Below are positions 29,891 through 38,028 of a stretch of DNA of 64,000 nucleotides, piece by piece. Under the pieces are notes generated by a model that did no database searches, was not told the DNA's origin, and saw only the letters and a list, made by a program, of their open reading frames with translations. Origin of the DNA: Anaerococcus jeddahensis (GTDB lineage Bacteria; Bacillota; Clostridia; Tissierellales; Peptoniphilaceae); NCBI RefSeq assembly GCF_001182725.1, contig NZ_CWHU01000005.1, forward strand, positions 744,001-808,000. Reading direction: 5' to 3'. Each line of letters begins with the position of its first letter. The stretch's first letter is position 1. Position numbers and translations under genes: made by a program.

Positions 29891-30742
29891 TTATTCAAAA
29901 ACCCCATAGGTAAATCCTTCACCCAAAACTTCAGAAATTGAGTGAGTGAAAACAAATGCGTTTTTATCAATTTTCAATATGTCATCCTTTATCGATATGT
30001 ATTTTCTAAATGGGACCACCGTAAGTATTATATCTCTTTTTTTGTGAGAATATCCACCTTCAGCTTTATATAAGGTAACTCCTCTTTTATATTTACCCAA
30101 AATCATTTGATTAATTTCATTGCTAAAATCACTTATTACAGTAATAGCTATTTTTCTACCCAAACCTTGGATGAAATAATTAAATCCAAACGATTGGATC
30201 ACCACGCATAATACTGCATACAAAGCTACTTCTATTCCAAATTCCTTTATAGCAAGCATTACAACTAAAAAATCTATAGCAAATAAAGATTTTGCTAAAC
30301 TTATTCTAAAATATTTATTGAAAATAGCTGCAACTATATCTGTTCCTCCTGAAGATGCATCATTAAAAAATATGCAACTTAGTGCGTAGGATTCAATACC
30401 TGCTCCAAATACTATATTAATAATCATATCATTTGATAAAATAGTATTTGGAAAATATTTTTCAAAAAACATTATGGCCAAGGATATTATGGTTGCTGAT
30501 AATACAGTTTTTTTCCCAAAGTCTTTGCCCATCAAAAAAAATGCAAGAATAAATAAAGTAATATTTAAAAGCAAAGACCATTGCCCGACTGTTAAAATAG
30601 TAAACAAATTTGCCATTATTAGTGAAATTCCTGTAACTCCACCTGGTGCTATTTTATGTTGTACTAGAAAAAAATATAATCCGAACGCTAATAATATAGA
30701 ATTAAACCCTATATTAAAAGTTTTTTTAAATTTTTTAACCAT
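29891..30742 (-). CDS. YitT family membrane protein (DUF161/DUF2179)
   Basis: Five or six membrane helices occupy residues 12-200, with the family motif APGGVTGIS near 32-40 and SSGGTDIVAAI near 130. The C-terminal 85 residues form the soluble DUF2179 domain (VTLYKAEGGYSHKKRDIILTV). YitT proteins are found through the Firmicutes but their substrate is unproven. It is first in the group that continues into cvfB, and is separated from the APH-like gene upstream by a terminator hairpin. Confidence 0.88.
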   Translation of the reverse strand: MVKKFKKTFNIGFNSILLAFGLYFFLVQHKIAPGGVTGISLIMANLFTILTVGQWSLLLNITLFILAFFLMGKDFGKKTVLSATIISLAIMFFEKYFPNTILSNDMIINIVFGAGIESYALSCIFFNDASSGGTDIVAAIFNKYFRISLAKSLFAIDFLVVMLAIKEFGIEVALYAVLCVVIQSFGFNYFIQGLGRKIAITVISDFSNEINQMILGKYKRGVTLYKAEGGYSHKKRDIILTVVPFRKYISIKDDILKIDKNAFVFTHSISEVLGEGFTYGVFE

Positions 30743-30835
30743 AATGTCTTTTCCTTTTGTAAATATTTATTTAAATTTTATCATATTTTTTTATTTTCTA
30801 CAATAAAGGAAAAAACAATTTTTTAGAAATAAAAA

Positions 30836-30904
30836 GAGGTTATTGCAAAAGAAGTCTATGCTTATAAATTAATATAAATTATAAGACATAATTGCAACAA
30901 CCCC
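30836..30904 (-). terminator. Large terminator hairpin after the APH-like gene
   Basis: GAGGTTATTGCAA and TTGCAACAACCCC pair with one G-T mismatch, enclosing a second stem CTTATAA/TTATAAG, followed by T-rich minus-strand sequence. It closes the pts transcript about 9 bases after the stop codon at 30913. Confidence 0.75.
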
Positions 30905-30912
30905 TATTAAAT

Positions 30913-31830
30913 TTATTTTGCCCAAGAAGGAATTATTTCTGAAAAATTATCATACATTTTTAAAATTTCATCAATTTCTTCTTCTGTTAAATATGATTTT
31001 TTCTTATCTCTTATATCTACCAAAGATTCTAATATATAATAAGCTTGATAAAAACTTAAAAGCCTAAAAAATTTTCTAGAAATCACATCACTATCGTTAT
31101 ATGAGTTCAAAACTCCTTTTGAAAAATCAGGATATTTTATAGCTATTTTGTTAATATTAACAAAATCACTTACACCATCACCTATTTTTATTTCTTTAAG
31201 ACCCCTAATATCAATTTCATTTTCATCAAATATCCTAATATTCTTATCATTTATATTTTGATAAAGAGAATTTGATGCTGTATTTTTACATATATATTTA
31301 TTTGAAGATAAATAATCAATTAAAATATAGTCATTATCTTTGATCTTGTTTAAACCATGCCTATAAAGTAAGAAATTAACTTTTGTATCTATATCCTTAT
31401 ACCAATCAAAGCCTTTATCTTCTTCAATTTTTTTGTCATGGATATTTTTTAAAATTTTTCCAAATTTAAGTCCTATTTTATAACTTTTATCTTTACTTAC
31501 TCTGTCAAGATATTCTCCCAAAGAAATCTCATTTCTATATTCAAATATCTTGTAAGATTTGTTAATATCAGGCATAATACCAATTTCATATAAATCTAAA
31601 GTATCTAGCATTTCAATATTTTTAAGATAATTATTAATAATTTCTTCTTTTTTTAATTTGTCAAATTCATTAATTGCATATAAACCTAGTACATAGGATT
31701 TATCGTCTAATATTATTCTTATTTTATTGGACGCTATTTCATCAATTAAAGATATTTGATTAATTTTATCTGCAAAAAATTTGCTTCTTTTAATAATATC
31801 AAGAGATTTACCATTCATATTTTTATCCAT
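30913..31830 (-). CDS. Aminoglycoside-phosphotransferase-like protein, predicted pseudokinase
   Basis: The 305-residue protein resembles APH/choline-kinase-like enzymes in its order of elements: GLKFGKILKNIHD near 120-132 corresponds to the LG..LA.LH helix, and IGDGVSDFVNINKIAIKYP near 216-234 corresponds to the GDPxYDF block. Where the family has the catalytic loop HGDxHxxN, this protein reads CKNTASNS (181-188), so the catalytic histidine, aspartate and metal asparagine are missing. The start ATG overlaps the ptsI stop by one base. A regulatory pseudokinase tied to the phosphotransferase system is an inference. Confidence 0.6.
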   Translation of the reverse strand: MDKNMNGKSLDIIKRSKFFADKINQISLIDEIASNKIRIILDDKSYVLGLYAINEFDKLKKEEIINNYLKNIEMLDTLDLYEIGIMPDINKSYKIFEYRNEISLGEYLDRVSKDKSYKIGLKFGKILKNIHDKKIEEDKGFDWYKDIDTKVNFLLYRHGLNKIKDNDYILIDYLSSNKYICKNTASNSLYQNINDKNIRIFDENEIDIRGLKEIKIGDGVSDFVNINKIAIKYPDFSKGVLNSYNDSDVISRKFFRLLSFYQAYYILESLVDIRDKKKSYLTEEEIDEILKMYDNFSEIIPSWAK

Positions 31831-33539
31831 TAATATTGATTTTCTATTGACTTCTCTACCTCTTTTACATCTTCTAAATCTAAAATAGTTAAGGCGAATT
31901 TTTCTTCATCTTTAAAATTAGAATTTCTAATTATATCTTTTACCTTAGGTAATTTTGCAGCTGATCCTGAAAATTCATCTAATCCAAGACCTAATAACAA
32001 TTTTGTTGCTTTAGTATCTGAGGCAAACTGACCGCACATTCCAGTCCACTTTCCAGCCTTATGACTTTCATCTATTACGTGTTTTATTGATCTAATTACA
32101 GCTGGGTTAAAGTTATCATAGATATCTGAAATATTTTCATTTCCCCTATCGCAAGCTAAAGTGTATTGGGTAAGATCGTTTGTTCCTATTGAAAAGAAGT
32201 CAGAATATTTTATCAATTTATCTGCCATAATTATTGAAGCTGAAGTTTCAACCATAATTCCAAGATCAATATCTTTATTATAAGAAATTCCTTCTTTATC
32301 AAGATCTTTTTTCAAATCTTCTAAAATTTCTCTTGTTTGTTTAATTTCATCAGTCGAAATTACAAAAGGAAGCATTATTTTTAAATTTCCATATGCAGAT
32401 GCTCTTAATAAAGCTCTTAATTGATCTTTGAATATATCTTGGTGGTCTAGACAAAATCTTATTGCCCTATATCCCAAAAATGGATTTTCTTCTTTTGGAA
32501 AATCATAATAATCAAGTCCTTTATCTCCACCAATATCTAAAGTTCTTACTATTAAAGGTTTTTCTCCAAGCATTTGTGTAGCTTCTTTATAAACCTCATA
32601 TTGCTCTTCTTCTGTTGGAAAATGGTCATTTTCCATGTAAAGAAATTCTGTTCTAAATAAGCCTACTCCATCACAACCATGCTCGATTGCAACTTTTAAA
32701 TCTTCAATATTTCCAATATTTGCAGAAACCTCGCAAACTTTTCCATCCAAAGTTTTAGCTTCTAGATTTTTAACTTTATCTAGTCTTTGTCTTTCTTCTT
32801 TTTCTTTTTCTATAATTTCATTGTATGATTTAATTTCTTCTTCACTTGGGTTAACAAATAATAAACCTTGGTTTCCATCAATTATTGCAAGTTCATCACC
32901 ATTAATTTTTATAGAAACATCTTGCATTCCTACAAGAGCAGGGATATCTAAATTTTGTGCAATTATTGAAACGTGAGAAGTTTTTCCACCTAAATCGGTA
33001 GCAAAACCTAAAACTTTTTCCTTATCCATATTAGAAGTATCAGAAGGAGTTAATTCTTTAGAAATAACAATACATTCTTCATCAAGTTTTGATAAGTCTT
33101 TTGGAATTATATTTTTTATTTTGCAAAGAACTTGAAAACCTATATCTTTATAATCATCTGCTCTTTCTTTTAGATATTCATCCTCAAGAGCTGACATAAC
33201 CATAACCATTTGTTCTACAGTTTCACTTGTAGCAAGTTCAGCATTTTTATTTTCATTTTTAATTTTTTCTTTGATTGTATCTGAGAAATATGGATCTTGT
33301 AAAAGTTCCTTGTGAGCCCTGACTATATTTAAAACTTCTTCATTTTTTTCAGATTTTTCTTTATTGTCAAGGTCTGTAAAATAAGATTCAATTGCATCTT
33401 CTACTTTTTTTGTGTGTAAATCTACTTCTTCATCACTGATTGTTATCTTATCAATAACTAATTCTTCTTTGTTAAATAGAAAAAGTTTACCTATAGCAAC
33501 TCCACTTGAAGCTATGATTCCTTTTAGTTTATCTGTCAT
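31830..33539 (-). CDS. ptsI: PTS enzyme I (phosphoenolpyruvate-protein phosphotransferase)
   Basis: Enzyme I takes phosphate from phosphoenolpyruvate and passes it to HPr. The active histidine lies in GGKTSHVSII near 188, and the PEP-binding C-terminal barrel has LFRTEFLYM, RTLDIGGDKGLDY, GTNDLTQYTLACDR and the final GMCGQFASD. A frame starting six codons earlier from a TTG is possible, but AAAGGAAG stands 8 bases before the ATG at 33537-33539 (MTDKLKG). About 570 residues is the usual length. It follows ptsH after a hairpin, and is coupled to the APH-like gene. Confidence 0.97.
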   Translation of the reverse strand: MTDKLKGIIASSGVAIGKLFLFNKEELVIDKITISDEEVDLHTKKVEDAIESYFTDLDNKEKSEKNEEVLNIVRAHKELLQDPYFSDTIKEKIKNENKNAELATSETVEQMVMVMSALEDEYLKERADDYKDIGFQVLCKIKNIIPKDLSKLDEECIVISKELTPSDTSNMDKEKVLGFATDLGGKTSHVSIIAQNLDIPALVGMQDVSIKINGDELAIIDGNQGLLFVNPSEEEIKSYNEIIEKEKEERQRLDKVKNLEAKTLDGKVCEVSANIGNIEDLKVAIEHGCDGVGLFRTEFLYMENDHFPTEEEQYEVYKEATQMLGEKPLIVRTLDIGGDKGLDYYDFPKEENPFLGYRAIRFCLDHQDIFKDQLRALLRASAYGNLKIMLPFVISTDEIKQTREILEDLKKDLDKEGISYNKDIDLGIMVETSASIIMADKLIKYSDFFSIGTNDLTQYTLACDRGNENISDIYDNFNPAVIRSIKHVIDESHKAGKWTGMCGQFASDTKATKLLLGLGLDEFSGSAAKLPKVKDIIRNSNFKDEEKFALTILDLEDVKEVEKSIENQY

Positions 33540-33569
33540 ATTTAAACTTCCTTTCAATTATAAAAATAT

Positions 33570-33591
33570 AGGGGTACAAAAAAGTACCCCT
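33570..33591 (-). terminator. Terminator-like hairpin between ptsH and ptsI
   Basis: AGGGGTAC and GTACCCCT pair perfectly around six A/T bases, eight bases after the ptsH stop. The 3' side on the minus strand is TATATTTTTA, an imperfect T-run. It probably stops part of the transcripts so that more HPr than enzyme I is made; the ptsI ribosome site lies just downstream. Confidence 0.75.
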
Positions 33592-33598
33592 TAATTAA

Positions 33599-33859
33599 TT
33601 ATTCTGATAAGTTATCTATAAAATCAGTTAATTTATCTGCAAATGCTTCTTCATCTTCACCTTCAACTATTATACCAATTTCAGTACCTTTTGAAATTCC
33701 AAGACTCATAACATTAAATATGCTCTTTGCGTTAGCTTCTTTTCCATCTTTAACTAATTTTACATCACCTGGGTAATTTTTTACAAATTGAACCAATGAT
33801 GCTGCTGGTCTTGCGTGAAGACCTGTTTCGTTAGTTACAACAATTTTTCTTTCTGCCAT
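33599..33859 (-). CDS. ptsH: Phosphocarrier protein HPr
   Basis: The 86-residue protein has the phospho-accepting His15 in ETGLHARPA and the regulatory Ser46 in AKSIFNVMSLG. Both residues are kept, so the protein can serve sugar transport and, as Ser46-phosphate, act as corepressor of CcpA. A strong GGAGGC ribosome site precedes the ATG. It lies between a CcpA-like regulator gene and ptsI, an order that gathers catabolite control in one place. Confidence 0.98.
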   Translation of the reverse strand: MAERKIVVTNETGLHARPAASLVQFVKNYPGDVKLVKDGKEANAKSIFNVMSLGISKGTEIGIIVEGEDEEAFADKLTDFIDNLSE

Positions 33860-33915
33860 AATTGCCTCCTAAATTATTATATTATTATTTTAACATTTAA
33901 ATAAGTTACATTCAA

Positions 33916-34923
33916 CTAATGCTTTTTTGTGCTATCTCTTTCAATTAATTGTGCATCTAATACCCAATCATTTTCAAGTATATCTTCTTCGCCTCTTATT
34001 CTTTTGATCAAAGCTCTTATTCCAATTGCTCCTATATCATAATTTGGTATAGAAACAGTAGTCAATTTTGGTCTATATACTCTGGATATTTCAAAATTAC
34101 CAAAGCCTACGACTGAATAATCTTCAGGAATTTTTATATTATTATCTAAACAATATGATATAAATCCAACTGCTGTTTGATCATTATAAAAGCTTATAGC
34201 ACTTACATTTTCACTTTTAGCTTGAGATATAACCTCTTCTCCTATATTATACCCATCATCACTAGTTTTTCCATCAGCTTCTATAATCATAGATTTTAAA
34301 TTATTTTCATTAATAAATTTTTGATATCCAGCAATTTTTACATCTGTTAAATAATTATGTTCTTTTAAAGTTACGTAAGCAATATTTTCATGTCCTTGTT
34401 CAAATAAATGCTTAACTAATTCATATTCTTCTTTTTCATAATCGATTTTAACAGTATTTATTTTTTTGAAATCATGCAATTTGTCTAATAATAAAAATGG
34501 TATTTTATTATCTCTTAATTTTACCAAAATTTCTGCAGATATATCTTCACTTATTACTACAATTCCTTCAACTTGTTTTGTTGACAAAAAGTCTATAGCA
34601 TTTTCTAGAGCATTATCATCTCCATAAGTACTTGAAAGAATTATATCGTATTTGTATAAATGACCGATTTCTTCAACACCTCTTATTAGTTGAGCCATAT
34701 ATTCTATTCCTATATCCTCAACTATTACTCCTATTAGGTTTGATTTTTTCATTACCAAACTTCTTGCTAATTCATTTGGTTTGAAATCTAGTTTATTTAT
34801 TGCATCTAGTACTTTTTTTCTAGCTTCAGGACTAACAGGCTTTGAATCGTTCATTACTCTTGATACAGTTGAAATTGAAACGCCTGCAAGTTTTGCTACA
34901 TCTTTTATTGTCGGTTGTGCCAT
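33916..34923 (-). CDS. LacI-family transcriptional regulator, CcpA-like
   Basis: The N-terminal DNA-binding domain is TIKDVAKLAGVSISTVSRV with the hinge helix KPNELARSLVMKKSNLIGVI, and the rest is a periplasmic-binding-protein-like effector domain. The 335-residue length and motif set fit CcpA. Gene order next to ptsH supports catabolite control, because CcpA works with HPr-Ser46-P. Sequence alone cannot exclude another LacI member. No cre site was identified nearby by eye, so targets are not assigned. Confidence 0.8.
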   Translation of the reverse strand: MAQPTIKDVAKLAGVSISTVSRVMNDSKPVSPEARKKVLDAINKLDFKPNELARSLVMKKSNLIGVIVEDIGIEYMAQLIRGVEEIGHLYKYDIILSSTYGDDNALENAIDFLSTKQVEGIVVISEDISAEILVKLRDNKIPFLLLDKLHDFKKINTVKIDYEKEEYELVKHLFEQGHENIAYVTLKEHNYLTDVKIAGYQKFINENNLKSMIIEADGKTSDDGYNIGEEVISQAKSENVSAISFYNDQTAVGFISYCLDNNIKIPEDYSVVGFGNFEISRVYRPKLTTVSIPNYDIGAIGIRALIKRIRGEEDILENDWVLDAQLIERDSTKKH

Positions 34924-34950
34924 ATAATCTCCTTATTAAACAATAATAAA

Positions 34951-34968
34951 GGCCATCTTCCGATGGCC
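34951..34968 (-). terminator. Terminator after the DUF948-like gene
   Basis: GGCCATC and GATGGCC pair around TTCC, beginning at the stop codon of the DUF948-like gene (34968) and followed by TTTATTATTG on the minus strand. It separates the ytxH pair from ccpA. Confidence 0.8.
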
Positions 34969-35411
34969 TATCTACCTGATATTACGCTTTTAACTATGTC
35001 AAAAACATCCATAATTAATGATGCATAATCATTTATTGAAGCAATTCCTTCTCCAAATGTATCAGTTGTATCAACTACGCTTTCTCCAAAATAATTTACT
35101 GTATCTTTTACATCTACAGTTATATCACTTACATTAGAAATAGCTAGATTTGCGTTGGATATAGCCATCTTTAAATTAGGATCGGAAACTAATCCGTTTA
35201 CATTTTCTACTAAAATATTTGCTTGATCAACTAAATTTGGTAATTTTGTTATTATATCATCTAAATTGTCTTGATTTTTATCTACTATTTTTTGAATAGA
35301 TTGAACTAAGCCTGAAGCTTTTTTCAAAAATAGAGCAAGAAATATAATAGCGATTATGCCTACTACAACTAAGATAATATCTCCTATTAATCTTAAATTT
35401 AATGTAACCAT
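34968..35411 (-). CDS. Membrane-anchored DUF948-like protein
   Basis: One membrane helix at about residues 9-29 is followed by a long amphipathic helical region (SIQKIVDKNQDNLDDIITKLPNL) that looks like a coiled coil. The pattern fits DUF948-type proteins, often found beside YtxH. The 147-residue protein is encoded 11 bases after ytxH and is probably cotranscribed. A role in envelope stress or septal organisation has been suggested for such pairs elsewhere but is not shown here. Confidence 0.65.
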   Translation of the reverse strand: MVTLNLRLIGDIILVVVGIIAIIFLALFLKKASGLVQSIQKIVDKNQDNLDDIITKLPNLVDQANILVENVNGLVSDPNLKMAISNANLAISNVSDITVDVKDTVNYFGESVVDTTDTFGEGIASINDYASLIMDVFDIVKSVISGR

Positions 35412-35421
35412 TATCTACCCC

Positions 35422-35997
35422 TTACTTATTTTTTCTATCTTCAGCTCTTTTTACTTCTCCAGCCTTCTTTTTAGTATCTTCAGCTACTTCTTTTACTTCA
35501 TCTTTTCCTTCTTTAACATCTTCAGCTGCTTCTTTTGCTCCATCTTTTGCAGCATCTTTAACGTCTTTAGCATCATCTTTTAGTTTTTCAACTTCTTTTT
35601 TTACATCTTTTGCGTTGTCTTTTAAATTTTCTTTAGTTTTATCAACAGTTTTTTTAACAACTTCTTTTCCTTCTTCAAAACCTTCTTCTATTGGTTGAAG
35701 TTGAGTGTAAGCTCTATCTTTAAAATCTACATAAGAATCTCTAGCATTTTCAACAAAATCATTAGTTGTATCTTTTACTTGGTTTACTGTATTTTCAACT
35801 GAGTTTTTTATATCTTTTCTTAAATTTTTACCAGATTTTGGAGCAAGTAACAATCCAGCGGCTACTCCTGCTAAAGCACCAACTAAAGCTCCTTGAGCTC
35901 TCATTCTGCTATCATGATTTTTCACTTTCCAAATTTCGTATTTAATTTCTCTTTGTTTTCTTTGCGCTTTACTTTCAATATAATCTGCTATACTCAT
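35422..35997 (-). CDS. YtxH-family protein with repetitive charged tail
   Basis: Residues 35-55 hold a short hydrophobic glycine-rich segment (GALVGALAGVAAGLLLAPKSG), the YtxH signature ending in APKSGK. Residues 57-191 are a long helix of KD/KE/AA repeats (DAKDVKKEVEKLKDDAKDVK), resembling LEA-type stress proteins. Homologues are general-stress genes in Bacillus. It is followed by the DUF948-like gene and preceded by the 6S-like RNA gene on the same strand. Confidence 0.85.
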   Translation of the reverse strand: MSIADYIESKAQRKQREIKYEIWKVKNHDSRMRAQGALVGALAGVAAGLLLAPKSGKNLRKDIKNSVENTVNQVKDTTNDFVENARDSYVDFKDRAYTQLQPIEEGFEEGKEVVKKTVDKTKENLKDNAKDVKKEVEKLKDDAKDVKDAAKDGAKEAAEDVKEGKDEVKEVAEDTKKKAGEVKRAEDRKNK

Positions 35998-36073
35998 TTT
36001 AAACTCTCCTTATTATTGTAATATTTATTCTTAATAAATTATACCCATGTATCGGATAAAATAACAAAAAAAT

Positions 36074-36240
36074 AAAAAAATCCAAGGTGGCCCTTATATT
36101 TAATACCTTCGCGTAAGTGAAGGTGGGCTTGCTGTTTGAAATCTCTGACTTCCACTCAAAGGAGGCTTGCCATCAAAGTCAAAACTCCGCAATCCCTTAT
36201 AAATGTTGTAGGTTTAAATTTGGACCTTGCTCCTTGGAAT
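36074..36240 (-). ncRNA. ssrS: 6S RNA-like noncoding RNA
   Basis: A 291-base gap between ytxH and the second RluA gene holds one clear transcript of about 167 bases. Its ends pair (TCCAAGG near 36238 with CCTTGGA at 36087, then GGTCC with GGGCC), the middle forms a rod with TTGACTT/AAGTCAG, and a 3' hairpin ACCTTC/GAAGGT precedes the closing stem and a T-run (36080-36074). Rod shape, central bubble, length and terminator fit 6S RNA, which mimics an open promoter and binds sigma-A RNA polymerase. No protein frame explains the region. Identification is by structure, so another small RNA is possible. Confidence 0.7.
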
Positions 36241-36246
36241 ATCTTT

Positions 36247-36275
36247 ATTATATAACATGAAAAGCATAATTGCAA
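36247..36275 (-). promoter_or_regulatory. Promoter of the 6S-like RNA
   Basis: On the minus strand TTGCAA (36275-36270) is followed after exactly 17 bases by TATAAT (36252-36247), six bases before the predicted 5' end at 36240. This near-perfect sigma-A promoter is expected for an abundant stable RNA. Confidence 0.85.
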
Positions 36276-36291
36276 ATTTCTAAAGACTAAG

Positions 36292-37137
36292 TTAGTTCTT
36301 AGAATTTAAGTATTTATCGAAACTAGGTCTTGAAAAAATCGTTATTTTTTTACCATCTCTAAATCTTTTAAATTCGACTTTAAAGGCATGAAGCAAAAAC
36401 CTATTCATATCATAATTTGACCCATAAAGTTTATCACCTAAAATAGGATGATTTAAATTTGATGAAGATAATCTTATCTGATGAGTTTTTCCTGTAAAAA
36501 TTTTACAATAAACTAAAGTAAAATTATCGTAGGTTTTTAAAGTTTTAAAATAAGTTTTTGATTTTTTACCCTCATTTGAAACTTTCATTTTTTTATTTTT
36601 ATCATCATATTTAATATTTAGTAAAATATTTTCATCTATTTTTAAATCCCCTTCAACAAGTGCTAAATATTCTTTATCAAATTCCTTATTTTCTATTAGT
36701 TCTTGATAATAAGCTTGAGCAAAGGGATTTTTTGCTATTAGCATAATTCCTGACGTATTCATGTCAAGCCTATTTATAAGTCTTACTTGAGATTTTATAT
36801 TATTATTTTTAAAATAATTTGCTATATAATTGGATAAATTTTCTTGTCCCTTTGAATTCACAGTTAAATTCGCATCTTTTTCTACAGCTAATATATCCTC
36901 ATCTTCATATAAAATTTTTATTTCTTTATCGATTGGCACATAATTTAGATTTTCATCTTCTATAATAATTTTTAAAATGTCATTTACACTTAAATCTATA
37001 TTATTTCTAATCTTTTTATCATTTAATAAAACAGAATCTTTTATAATTTTTCTATAGGCTCTATTCGAAATGTGTTTGCTTAATAAAAATTTTTTTAGCT
37101 TTACATTTTTATCTACTTTAAATTCTATACTTCTCAT
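36292..37137 (-). CDS. RluA-family pseudouridine synthase, second copy
   Basis: The 281-residue protein has an S4-like N-terminus and a catalytic domain with INRLDMNTSGIML near 115-127 (catalytic aspartate) and FTLVYCKIFTGKTHQIRL near 210. It is shorter than the enzyme at 23645-24601 and differs throughout, so it is a separate subfamily member. It stands alone, divergent from NAD kinase, with the 6S-like promoter just after its stop. Its RNA target is not predictable by eye. Confidence 0.88.
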   Translation of the reverse strand: MRSIEFKVDKNVKLKKFLLSKHISNRAYRKIIKDSVLLNDKKIRNNIDLSVNDILKIIIEDENLNYVPIDKEIKILYEDEDILAVEKDANLTVNSKGQENLSNYIANYFKNNNIKSQVRLINRLDMNTSGIMLIAKNPFAQAYYQELIENKEFDKEYLALVEGDLKIDENILLNIKYDDKNKKMKVSNEGKKSKTYFKTLKTYDNFTLVYCKIFTGKTHQIRLSSSNLNHPILGDKLYGSNYDMNRFLLHAFKVEFKRFRDGKKITIFSRPSFDKYLNSKN

Positions 37138-37197
37138 CTTTCCCTCAAATTATGTTTTTATGTTATAATAATTATATCTTAAGAAAGGTAAGTGACA

Positions 37198-37983
37198 ATG
37201 AATAAAACAATTAATATTTTTAAAAATAAATCTAGGTATAGTAAAAATATTTATAATAAAACCAAGGCAATACTTAAAGATTTTGGCTATGAAGTTTCTC
37301 TAAACTACAATCCAAACGCTTGCTTAAATCTTGTTATTGGTGGAGATGGAACTTTTTTAAATGCTGTAAAATTATCAAAATTTTCCTCAATACCCTTTAT
37401 AGGAATAAATACTGGACACTTAGGATTTTATCAAGAAGTAAGTCCTGATAATATTGAAGATTTTGTAAAAAAATTCTCAGAAGGGCAATATTTCATAGAA
37501 AATCTTCCTATTCTTGAATCAAATGTTGGAAAAAATCAAATTAACGCTGTTAATGAAGTTGTTGTAAAAAGTAATAGAAATCAAATAGTAAGGCTTAGAC
37601 TATTTATAGATGGAAATTTTATTGAAAATTTTTCTGGTGATGGTCTTATCATATCAACACCTCACGGATCAACAGCCTATAACTTATCATCAAACGGTGC
37701 AATTTTACACCAATCCTTAGAAGGGTTTCAACTTACTCCTATAGCTCCTGTTTTCTCAAGCTTAAATAGGTCATTAAAAGCTCCTATAATCCTTCCTAAA
37801 AACGCAGAAATAGAAATAAATGTAAGCAAAAGAGATAATTATCACACGGTATTTTTATTTGACGGAAATGAATATAGGTCAAATAACTTTAAAATTACTA
37901 CAAAAATTGCAAACAAAGAATTAAAAAAATTAATTTTAAATAAAAATCATTATTGGTCAAATATTAAAAATAAACTTTTATAA
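37198..37983 (+). CDS. nadK: NAD kinase
   Basis: The enzyme phosphorylates NAD to NADP. The signature GGDGTFLNAV lies near residue 45, followed by GINTGHLGFY, NEVVVKS, GDGLIISTPHGSTAYN and PIAPVFSSLNRSL. All core motifs are intact in about 261 residues. A GTG at 37192 opens the frame two codons earlier, but AAAGG is 9 bases from the ATG at 37198 and only 3 bases from the GTG, so the ATG is preferred. A TATAAT (37164-37169) lies upstream. It converges on the PBP gene with a shared terminator. Confidence 0.95.
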   Translation: MNKTINIFKNKSRYSKNIYNKTKAILKDFGYEVSLNYNPNACLNLVIGGDGTFLNAVKLSKFSSIPFIGINTGHLGFYQEVSPDNIEDFVKKFSEGQYFIENLPILESNVGKNQINAVNEVVVKSNRNQIVRLRLFIDGNFIENFSGDGLIISTPHGSTAYNLSSNGAILHQSLEGFQLTPIAPVFSSLNRSLKAPIILPKNAEIEINVSKRDNYHTVFLFDGNEYRSNNFKITTKIANKELKKLILNKNHYWSNIKNKLL

Positions 37984-37990
37984 ATTAAAA

Positions 37991-38022
37991 AACGGTTATT
38001 AGTTTTAAATCTAATAACCGTT
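37991..38022. terminator. Bidirectional terminator between nadK and the PBP gene
   Basis: AACGGTTATTAG and CTAATAACCGTT are perfect complements around TTTTAAAT, with A-rich and T-rich flanks that allow termination in both directions. Confidence 0.9.
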
Positions 38023-38028
38023 TTATTT

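Noticed and set aside
33860..34967. cre (CcpA) sites near ptsH and the ccpA-like gene
   Set aside because: No stretch matching the cre consensus was found by eye; an AT-rich background makes partial matches meaningless without a scoring scan.
35422..35997. Repeats in the ytxH gene as a DNA repeat or mobile element
   Set aside because: The repeats are protein-level KD/KE/AA heptad-like patterns of a helical tail, not DNA repeats with fixed units.
36074..36240. T-box or SRP RNA in the ytxH-rluA gap
   Set aside because: There is no T-box antiterminator sequence, no synthetase or amino acid gene follows, and the SRP apical loop sequence is missing; the rod shape fits 6S RNA better.
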